Assembly: GCA_035606335.1 (NCBI GenBank)
Contig: DATNFP010000161.1
Span: 1-12,012, forward strand
DNA length: 12,012 nt
From: DATNFP01 sp035606335
Lineage (GTDB): Bacteria > Bacteroidota > Bacteroidia > Chitinophagales > Chitinophagaceae
Direction: 5' to 3'
The position numbers were made by a program, and so were the translations under genes. The notes under the pieces are model-generated. The model saw only the letters and a list, made by a program, of their open reading frames with translations, was not told where the DNA came from and ran no database searches. Below, piece after piece: positions 6,356 through 12,012 of this stretch. The first letter of the stretch is position 1, and every line of letters starts with the position of its first letter.

Positions 6356-8817
6356 TATTTTCCAACGCTTAGCATATTCATTAACAATCGTATTGACCCT
6401 TTATTTCCTGCTGGCAACTGGCGGAAAAATGATAAGGAAGTGTATATATAATTGCCGCTTCCATATTTTGTGTATAGCGTACTCCCTTTCAATGGCTCTT
6501 CGCCTGTATCATTCATCTGGAATAATGGAGTATATCTATCATCCCATTTAGATGCAAAGTACAATCCACGTTCCTGTACCCAGCCTTTAAAATCATCATC
6601 AGTTATTTTATTCGGATAATTTAATATCCTGCTATCGGGATGCAGGAATGTAATTTTTGCATCTTCCTCTGTAACGCGTAAGGTAGAAAGAGTAAATGGA
6701 TATGGACCAATTTTGGTGGTAGATAAATCCTGTAAAGTGTTATACTGCATCACCAATGTGCCGCCATTATGCACATATTGCAGCAATACAGGCAGCCAGT
6801 AAGACATCCGTTTTTCTACGTTCACCGCTCTCACACCTGTAATGATCGCATCATATTTTTTTAATCTGCTGGCAGAAACAAAATCACTTTCCTTCAGTAC
6901 ATCCACGTCCAGTCCTGCAAGTCTTAATAAAGTGGCAGTATAATCACCGGCGCCTTCTATATAGCCGATGCGCTTTACGGTGCATTTCCAGTTTTTGCGG
7001 AGCACTTTAGCGTATGGCATAGTGAAGTATTGTAAAGTAGGTATGTGATTGTATTGAATAAGGTTCAACGATTTATTATAGATATGCTTGCCTTCTGATA
7101 GTGTTGCTGTTAAATAAAAATCTCCCTTCCCAAAGGAAGCCACATCCTGTGCAGAATAATTGAGTTGAATGACAGTATCTTCATTTGTATATAGATTGAT
7201 GCCCCTTATAGCTCTTGGGATATTATCATTCATGATCAAAAGGTCTGCGTTCTTTATATCTTTAAATGCCCGGATACGAATGCCTGTTTGTATCGAACCA
7301 TCAGATTGTGTAATAAGTAATTTTGTTGTGAACTCAAGGACTGCTCCCGGCACTATACGTAATTGTTCAACCACATCGCCTTTCACCGGGTCCAGCTTTT
7401 TGTGAGATAAAGGCACAGGAACATAAAAAGACTCATCTCCGATTTTTAGCGTCAATACAGCATTCAGATTGTCTGGTGTTTCGGGCAATCCGAACAGCGT
7501 ATCATCTGGGATGGAAAATAAGTCAGGATTGCTGCTGGGTTGCGACATCCAGTATGGCTCAGTAATCGGCGTGCTATCAGGGATGGTAATTGTATGTGCT
7601 ATAGTGATGAGAGAATCATGATTAATGCTCATGTTCAACGTTGAGTCACTTTGTGGCCATTGTATATTGATAAGATCAACAGGAGTTTTTGATCGTGCTA
7701 TAATGTGTAGGGAGAATGGCAATGTTTGTCCATCTATTGCTTGTGGCTGGTTGGTATATAACTCTGCAAGGAAACCTGCGCAATCAAGTATTATTTTATT
7801 TATTTCTTCCAGCTTTTCATTGCGCCAATAATCATCTTTTACTTCTTCTATTTTTTTGCGCACAGCCAGCAGCGCTGGTATGCTTTCATCAGGGTGCATA
7901 AAATCGTAATCTTCGAGTATTCCTTTTATATCGTCTCCTATATCTTTTCTTCCTACTCTGTTCCATGTTATATCTATTCCATCAAACAATGATTTTGTCA
8001 TTGTATCTCCTTCAACTAATTTGAAGTATTCGGTTTGTATGCCCGGCACGCTTGGCGTGCCTGCCCCTTGGCTTTTATGAACGCTGCGACTCAATCCTGC
8101 TAATTCTCCCGAGCCCATTCCGAATGTAGGAAGGTATTCTCCTACAGTTATTTTTAATTGGTCTTCAGAAGTGGTATTGGCGCTTCCGAAATGGTAAGAA
8201 TTAAACAACAGGCGTTTAGGCTGCCATGCAGAGTAATATTTTAGTTGCTCTGTAAATTGCGACTTATCTCCGGCATCCTTAAATGCATCTGCAGCAACAA
8301 TTGCAGAGGCAGCATGCTGCCCATGGCCGGCCATGGCATTAGGAGGGAAACGGCATATCACCACATCTGGTCTGAATTTGCGTATTGCCCATACCGCATC
8401 AGATGTAAGTATGTGCTCATCCCAATGCTTGAATGTTTCCTGGTAATTTTTAGAAAATCCGAAATCAACAGCACGGGTAAAAAACTGTTCCGCACCATCT
8501 ATCTTTCTTGCTTCCATAAGTTCGTGTGTGCGTATATATCCCAATGCAGCTCCTTGCTCACTCCCTAATATGTTTTGCCCGCCATCTCCACGCGTAAGAG
8601 ATAAGTAAGCAGTATGTATATTTTTATCATTCACAAGCCACGCAAGTAACCTGGTGTTCTCGTCATCGGGATGTGCCGCGAAATAGAGCACATTTACTAA
8701 ATGTCTGAGTTGAGATATTTCGTGATAGATTTTGCCGGATGGGGCAGGGCGCACTTGCTGTGCATAACCGGAGCTGGCTATAAATATTATTGCCAGCAGT
8801 AAGATGATTTTTCGCAT
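6355..8817 (-). CDS. secreted PIG-L/LmbE-family deacetylase with C-terminal GATase/ThuA-like domain
   Basis: An exported zinc-dependent N-deacetylase-type enzyme (820 aa). The signal peptide is MRKIILLLAIIFIASSGYA, cut before QQ. The PIG-L domain spans about residues 40-300 and carries A-A-H-P-D-D-E-N (47-54; H49 and D52 would bind zinc, D51 is the general base) and the second metal/catalytic motif H-G-Q-H (165-168), with T-R-G-D-G-G-Q-N at 75-82. The active site is complete. The middle (about 360-590) is beta-rich, like NPCBM-associated/CARDB-type domains. The last about 210 residues (from about 610) have an alternating alpha/beta pattern (GAGDYTATLLRLAGLDVDVL, KKYDAIITGVRAVN, YVHNGGTLVMQYN) that resembles a ThuA/class I glutamine amidotransferase fold without an obvious catalytic Cys. 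The family acts on N-acetyl or N-acyl amino sugars. The actual substrate is unknown. It heads an operon with the 34-aa peptide and the symporter, which suggests deacylation outside followed by uptake. Confidence 0.9.
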   Translation of the reverse strand: MRKIILLLAIIFIASSGYAQQVRPAPSGKIYHEISQLRHLVNVLYFAAHPDDENTRLLAWLVNDKNIHTAYLSLTRGDGGQNILGSEQGAALGYIRTHELMEARKIDGAEQFFTRAVDFGFSKNYQETFKHWDEHILTSDAVWAIRKFRPDVVICRFPPNAMAGHGQHAASAIVAADAFKDAGDKSQFTEQLKYYSAWQPKRLLFNSYHFGSANTTSEDQLKITVGEYLPTFGMGSGELAGLSRSVHKSQGAGTPSVPGIQTEYFKLVEGDTMTKSLFDGIDITWNRVGRKDIGDDIKGILEDYDFMHPDESIPALLAVRKKIEEVKDDYWRNEKLEEINKIILDCAGFLAELYTNQPQAIDGQTLPFSLHIIARSKTPVDLINIQWPQSDSTLNMSINHDSLITIAHTITIPDSTPITEPYWMSQPSSNPDLFSIPDDTLFGLPETPDNLNAVLTLKIGDESFYVPVPLSHKKLDPVKGDVVEQLRIVPGAVLEFTTKLLITQSDGSIQTGIRIRAFKDIKNADLLIMNDNIPRAIRGINLYTNEDTVIQLNYSAQDVASFGKGDFYLTATLSEGKHIYNKSLNLIQYNHIPTLQYFTMPYAKVLRKNWKCTVKRIGYIEGAGDYTATLLRLAGLDVDVLKESDFVSASRLKKYDAIITGVRAVNVEKRMSYWLPVLLQYVHNGGTLVMQYNTLQDLSTTKIGPYPFTLSTLRVTEEDAKITFLHPDSRILNYPNKITDDDFKGWVQERGLYFASKWDDRYTPLFQMNDTGEEPLKGSTLYTKYGSGNYIYTSLSFFRQLPAGNKGSIRLLMNMLSVGK

Positions 8818-8828
8818 AGTTTATTCAG

Positions 8829-8862
8829 AAAAATTAAACCCACAGCGTAAAGCACTGTGGGT
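8829..8862 (-). terminator. intrinsic terminator after DUF2911 / possible attenuator before PIG-L
   Basis: On the - strand an 8-bp stem (acccacag / ctgtgggt) with a 9-nt loop is followed by TTTAATTTTT. It lies about 27 nt after the DUF2911 stop and ends only about 11 nt before the PIG-L ATG. It fits a Rho-independent terminator for the DUF2911 gene. Its closeness to the next start means PIG-L must be transcribed by read-through or from a promoter within or upstream of the hairpin. Confidence 0.75.
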
Positions 8863-8889
8863 GTAAATTTAAAGGCTTTACATTAATAC

Positions 8890-9729
8890 TTATTTCAGAG
8901 ATGCTATAAGTTTTTCATTGTTGTGCATATATTCTCCTTCAAAAGAGCTGCCCTTTGCAGTTTCCATCGATTTGTTGGCTGCGGCAATTGCTTCTTGCTT
9001 ATGGCCAAGCTTGCTTTCGATACGTGCTTTCAGATACCACATATAGAAGGCTTTCGGATTGTCTGTTAATGCCTTGTCCACATACATATTAGCTTTATCC
9101 AGGTTCTGGTTTGTTTCATAATAATAATTAGCGGCCTGAAAATAAGGTATTGATGGGTTATTGATAGCTTTATCAATCGAGGCATTAATGTGGTCTTCAT
9201 TATGTGCTACAATGGGAATTTCAATTTTTGTTTTTTCCCACATCAGTTCCAGCTTGCAGGTAGTATAAGTAATGCTGGCAATGTCCATTGTAAATGTCTG
9301 GTATGTCTTATCATTCATTACTGGTTTTATCTTAAACCGCGCTACGTCGTCTGCGGTGTTGTAGCCATCTGCTCCCCAATTTCCGGTTCCTTTGTTGAGG
9401 ATAACTTCCCATTCTGTTTTGCCGGGGATGGTATATAAAGCATATTCACCTTCTTTCACCATTTGGCCGCCTATTTCAAGGTCTTCTCCTATTTTTATTT
9501 TAGTAGCAGCATTGGCACCTGTACGCCAAACTTTATCGTATGGTACTACATCGCCAAATACCTTTCGCCCACGCATGGATGGTCTGCTATAAGAGATTTC
9601 AATGCTTGATGTCGAAAAGTCTTGTGTTAGTTTTGCGGTAGGACTTAATGCAGGCAACTTTAATGGTTGTTGCGCATTCGTTACTGTCGCTGTGGCAAGA
9701 AATAATAGCGAGAATAAAATATTTTTCAT
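8890..9729 (-). CDS. secreted DUF2911 protein with C-terminal TPR-like repeats
   Basis: A 279-aa exported protein of unknown function. The signal peptide is MKNILFSLLFLATATVTNA, cut before QQ. The DUF2911 domain covers about residues 25-170 and contains the family's best-conserved stretch YSRPSMRGRKVFG (47-59), then VPYDKVWRTGANAATKI (62-78), G-x-Y-A-L-Y-T-I-P (94-102) and W-E-V-I-L-N-K (107-113). The C-terminal part (about 185-279) is helical with TPR-like repeats (AANYYYETNQNLDKA, then AFYMWYLKARIESKLGHKQEAI). Both parts and the length are normal for Bacteroidota members. It is followed by its own terminator and diverges from pyrF across 137 bp. Its proximity to the PIG-L operon may or may not be functional. 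Confidence 0.9.
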   Translation of the reverse strand: MKNILFSLLFLATATVTNAQQPLKLPALSPTAKLTQDFSTSSIEISYSRPSMRGRKVFGDVVPYDKVWRTGANAATKIKIGEDLEIGGQMVKEGEYALYTIPGKTEWEVILNKGTGNWGADGYNTADDVARFKIKPVMNDKTYQTFTMDIASITYTTCKLELMWEKTKIEIPIVAHNEDHINASIDKAINNPSIPYFQAANYYYETNQNLDKANMYVDKALTDNPKAFYMWYLKARIESKLGHKQEAIAAANKSMETAKGSSFEGEYMHNNEKLIASLK

Positions 9730-9752
9730 ATCGTAGTAAGTTAGTTTGCGTG

Positions 9753-9783
9753 CAAATTAACGGTATCAGGCTATTTATCGAAA
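9753..9783 (-). promoter_or_regulatory. candidate Bacteroidota promoter for the DUF2911 gene
   Basis: On the - strand, TTTC, a 19-bp spacer and TTAATTTG match the consensus TTTG-N19-TAnnTTTG with one mismatch in each box. It ends 23 nt before the ATG at 9729. The correct spacing makes it the best promoter candidate in the 137-bp divergent region. For pyrF I see only an isolated TTTG (9792-9795) and no convincing -7 box. Confidence 0.42.
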
Positions 9784-9866
9784 TATAATTATTTGTAGTA
9801 TAAATATTCACATAGTAGTAAATAAGTAAAAAGAATAGCGAACTTAGCACGCCAAAAGAAAAGGTA

Positions 9867-10667
9867 ATGAATCGTAGCCTGCTTATTAACGAAATAAAAA
9901 GCAAGAAATCTGTTTTATGCGTAGGTCTGGACACAGATATAGAAAAAATACCGTCTCATTTACTTTCACATGAAGACCCGGTTTTTGCCTTCAATAAAGC
10001 AATAATAGACGTAACAAAAGATTATGCTGTTGCTTATAAAATTAATACGGCCTTTTATGAATCGCAGGGTATAAAAGGGTGGATTAGCCTTAACAAAACG
10101 CTGGAATATATTCCTGATAATATTTTTACAATTGCTGATGCCAAACGTGGTGACATTGGTAATACTGCTGAGCATTATGCCCGTACTTTTTTTAACACCT
10201 ATCCATTTGATAGCATAACTGTAGCGCCATATATGGGAAGGGATAGTGTAAGCCCTTTCTTAATATTCCCGGACAAATGGGCAATAGTTCTTGGACTTAC
10301 GTCCAATGCGGGCAGCGCCGATTTCCAGCTACAGCAATGCGGAGATGAATTGCTTTACGAAAAAGTATTGCATACAGTCGCAGGGTGGGGTACCACAGAA
10401 AACCTGATGTTTGTAATAGGTGCTACAAGAAAAGAACAATTACAGCGCATACGTTCGTTACTGCCTGATCATTTTTTCCTTATCCCTGGAGTAGGCGCGC
10501 AGGGAGGAGATGTAGCTACTGTTTGTGAAAATACAATGAATAAAGATGCCGGCATACTGATCAATGTATCACGCGGGATAATATTCGTTGGCAACGGTCC
10601 GGATTTTGCTACCTACGCAGGCAAAGCCGCTAAAGAATACCAACAACAAATGGCTGCATTTTTATAA
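9867..10667 (+). CDS. pyrF: orotidine 5'-phosphate decarboxylase, type 2
   Basis: Catalyses the last step of de novo UMP synthesis, decarboxylating OMP to UMP in the cytoplasm. It is 266 aa, as expected for the longer type-2 (mycobacterial-like) PyrF. Visible motifs: V-G-L-D-T-D (19-24) binding the substrate, K58 in A-Y-K-I-N, the catalytic D-A-K-R-G-D-I (91-97; D91, K93 and D96 form the charged network), A-P-Y-M-G (120-124), the phosphate-binding P-G-V-G-A-Q-G-G-D (207-215) and N-V-S-R-G-I (233-238) with the phosphate-gripping Arg. The ATG is preceded by AAAAGG at a workable distance. The DUF2851 gene follows after 17 bp on the same strand, so they are probably co-transcribed. Confidence 0.97.
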   Translation: MNRSLLINEIKSKKSVLCVGLDTDIEKIPSHLLSHEDPVFAFNKAIIDVTKDYAVAYKINTAFYESQGIKGWISLNKTLEYIPDNIFTIADAKRGDIGNTAEHYARTFFNTYPFDSITVAPYMGRDSVSPFLIFPDKWAIVLGLTSNAGSADFQLQQCGDELLYEKVLHTVAGWGTTENLMFVIGATRKEQLQRIRSLLPDHFFLIPGVGAQGGDVATVCENTMNKDAGILINVSRGIIFVGNGPDFATYAGKAAKEYQQQMAAFL

Positions 10668-10684
10668 CTACAAAAACCTAAAAT

Positions 10685-11956
10685 ATGAATGAGGCCCTAT
10701 TACAGTTCATTTGGCAATTCAGCTTATACAAACCCGGTAATCTTTTTACATCTGATGGGGAGTCTGTCACCATCATATTCCCGGGGAAACGTAATACCAA
10801 CGCAGGCCCGGATTTTACTGAGGCACGTGTGAAAATTGCTGATACAATACTGGTAGGTAATGTAGAATTGCATATAAATAGCAGCGATTGGGCTAAACAT
10901 GGCCATAAAGATGATCCGGCCTATCACAACCTTATTTTGCATGTTGTTTTTAATAATGATATGGATAAAGTAGCCGGTAATCTACCTGTTCTGGAACTGG
11001 CATCTCATATACCTGCTTACGTTATTACTCATTACAACGATTTGATCCGGGGCACACATTCCATACCGTGCGCGTCTCAGCTTAGCACTATAAAGGACAT
11101 TGTGAGGGAAGGCTGGCTTAGCCGCTTGCTTGCTGAGCGTTGGGAAGAAAAGCTTGGAGAATGGAAAGATCTGCTTGATAATTCAAAAGATGATTGGCGT
11201 AACCTGCTTTATTGGCGCATGGCAGCTAATTTTGGCTTTAAAGTAAATGCCACTCCTTTCCTGATGCTGGCCCAATCTTTACCTCTGAATGTTTTAGCAA
11301 AACATCGTGAAAATATAATCCAGCTCGAAGCGCTCTTATTTGGACAGGCCGGCATGCTAAACAAGGATTTTGAAGATGAATACGCGGGAACGCTAAAAGT
11401 AGAATATGGCTACTTAAGACAGAAGTATAAGCTATCTCCTATTCCTGTGCACCAATGGAAATTTATGCGTTTGAGGCCTGCGAATTTTCCAACGATCCGT
11501 ATTGCCCAATTTGCAGCATTGATTCAAAAGTCTGTCCATTTGTTTTCACAGATAATAGAGACACATTCTATAAAAGAAATAACTCCCCTGCTAAGCGTAT
11601 CAGCAAGTGAATACTGGAATACTCACTTTCGCTTTGATGAGCTGCAAAAACGTTCCTCTGAAAAGCATTTAGGCACTGATTCTATTCATAATATCATTAT
11701 CAATACTATTGCGCCTATTCAATTCCTGTATGCACAAAAGCAAGGTGAGGCAATACAACAGGAGAAAGCATTACAATTACTTGATAGCGTACCTGCCGAG
11801 GAAAATAACATAATAAGACTATGGGCAGAAAATAACTGGAAAGCCAACAATGCTTCCCAATCTCAATCGCTGTTACAGCTTTATAACAATTATTGCTCTT
11901 CAAGGCGTTGCCTGGAATGTTCTATAGGCCTGAATATTATAAGATCAAGGCCATAA
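10685..11956 (+). CDS. DUF2851 family protein
   Basis: A 423-aa cytoplasmic protein (no signal peptide or TM segment) of the DUF2851 family, which is common in Bacteroidota and of unknown function. Length is typical. The N-terminal quarter is the most patterned: N-A-G-P-D-F (39-44), G-N-V-E-L-H (58-63), S-S-D-W-x-x-H-G-H (66-74) and Y-H-N-L-I-L-H-V-V (80-88). The acidic/His residues are spaced as in metal-dependent nucleases of the PD-(D/E)xK type, but with ExH in place of ExK. The rest is mostly helical (R-L-R-P-A-N-F-P at about 262-269 is another conserved-looking stretch). It has only four cysteines: C129 and a C-terminal cluster C404-x4-C409-x2-C412. The nuclease and metal-cluster ideas are inference. 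It lies 17 bp after pyrF, probably in one operon, with no Shine-Dalgarno. Confidence 0.9.
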   Translation: MNEALLQFIWQFSLYKPGNLFTSDGESVTIIFPGKRNTNAGPDFTEARVKIADTILVGNVELHINSSDWAKHGHKDDPAYHNLILHVVFNNDMDKVAGNLPVLELASHIPAYVITHYNDLIRGTHSIPCASQLSTIKDIVREGWLSRLLAERWEEKLGEWKDLLDNSKDDWRNLLYWRMAANFGFKVNATPFLMLAQSLPLNVLAKHRENIIQLEALLFGQAGMLNKDFEDEYAGTLKVEYGYLRQKYKLSPIPVHQWKFMRLRPANFPTIRIAQFAALIQKSVHLFSQIIETHSIKEITPLLSVSASEYWNTHFRFDELQKRSSEKHLGTDSIHNIIINTIAPIQFLYAQKQGEAIQQEKALQLLDSVPAEENNIIRLWAENNWKANNASQSQSLLQLYNNYCSSRRCLECSIGLNIIRSRP

Positions 11957-12012
11957 AAATGTCAGGGTTTGCTTTATATCTGGATGAAGACTTTTAGCTA
12001 CGGGGCAGTGTA
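11957..12012. other. short downstream spacer at the window edge
   Basis: These last 56 bases follow the DUF2851 stop. I see no terminator hairpin. A + strand ATG at 11984 stays open to the edge (M-K-T-F-S-Y-G-A-V) and could begin the next gene, but nine codons are too few to judge. Confidence 0.3.

Noticed and set aside
9599..9934. 111-codon open frame on the - strand across the DUF2911/pyrF divergent region
   Set aside because: It overlaps the start of both well-supported genes, lacks family features and covers the promoter region. It is a chance frame in AT-rich DNA.

Overview
The window looks like chromosomal DNA from a Bacteroidota bacterium, most likely in or near the Chitinophagaceae. 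This is inferred from the gene families: DUF2851 and DUF2911 proteins, a secreted carboxypeptidase-D regulatory-like protein, an Mrp ATPase without the CxxC pair, and a TPR-tailed ECF42-type sigma factor. It is supported by the near absence of strong Shine-Dalgarno sequences and by several matches to the Bacteroidota promoter element TAnnTTTG. I see no phage, IS element, CRISPR array or tRNA.

Layout, left to right. (1) The window opens in the last bases of an rRNA operon: a 5S rRNA followed by a perfect 10-bp terminator hairpin. (2) A RimJ/RimL-type GNAT acetyltransferase lies on the + strand. (3) On the - strand an ECF42-type sigma factor is followed by its characteristic partner, a YCII/DGPF protein. 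(4) A small secreted CarboxypepD_reg-like protein (-) diverges from an Mrp/ApbC ATPase (+) across a 158-bp promoter region. (5) A - strand operon reads secreted PIG-L deacetylase, then an uncatalogued 34-residue single-TM membrane peptide, then a sodium:solute symporter. The three genes are joined by TAATG and ATGA stop/start overlaps. The symporter end overlaps the end of mrp tail to tail by 8 bp. (6) Upstream of the operon is a secreted DUF2911/TPR protein (-), separated from it by an intrinsic-terminator-like hairpin. (7) Diverging from DUF2911 on the + strand are pyrF (type-2 OMP decarboxylase) and, 17 bp later, a DUF2851 protein.

How the genes may work together. The PIG-L/peptide/symporter unit suggests a coupled pathway: hydrolysis of an N-acyl sugar-like substrate in the periplasm, followed by sodium-driven uptake, with the peptide as a possible transporter accessory subunit. 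The sigma factor/DGPF pair is a self-contained regulatory module. pyrF and DUF2851 look co-transcribed but have no obvious shared function.

The most interesting points are the 34-residue peptide and the DUF2851 protein. The latter has only four cysteines, in a 1+3 pattern, together with nuclease-like acidic/His motifs.
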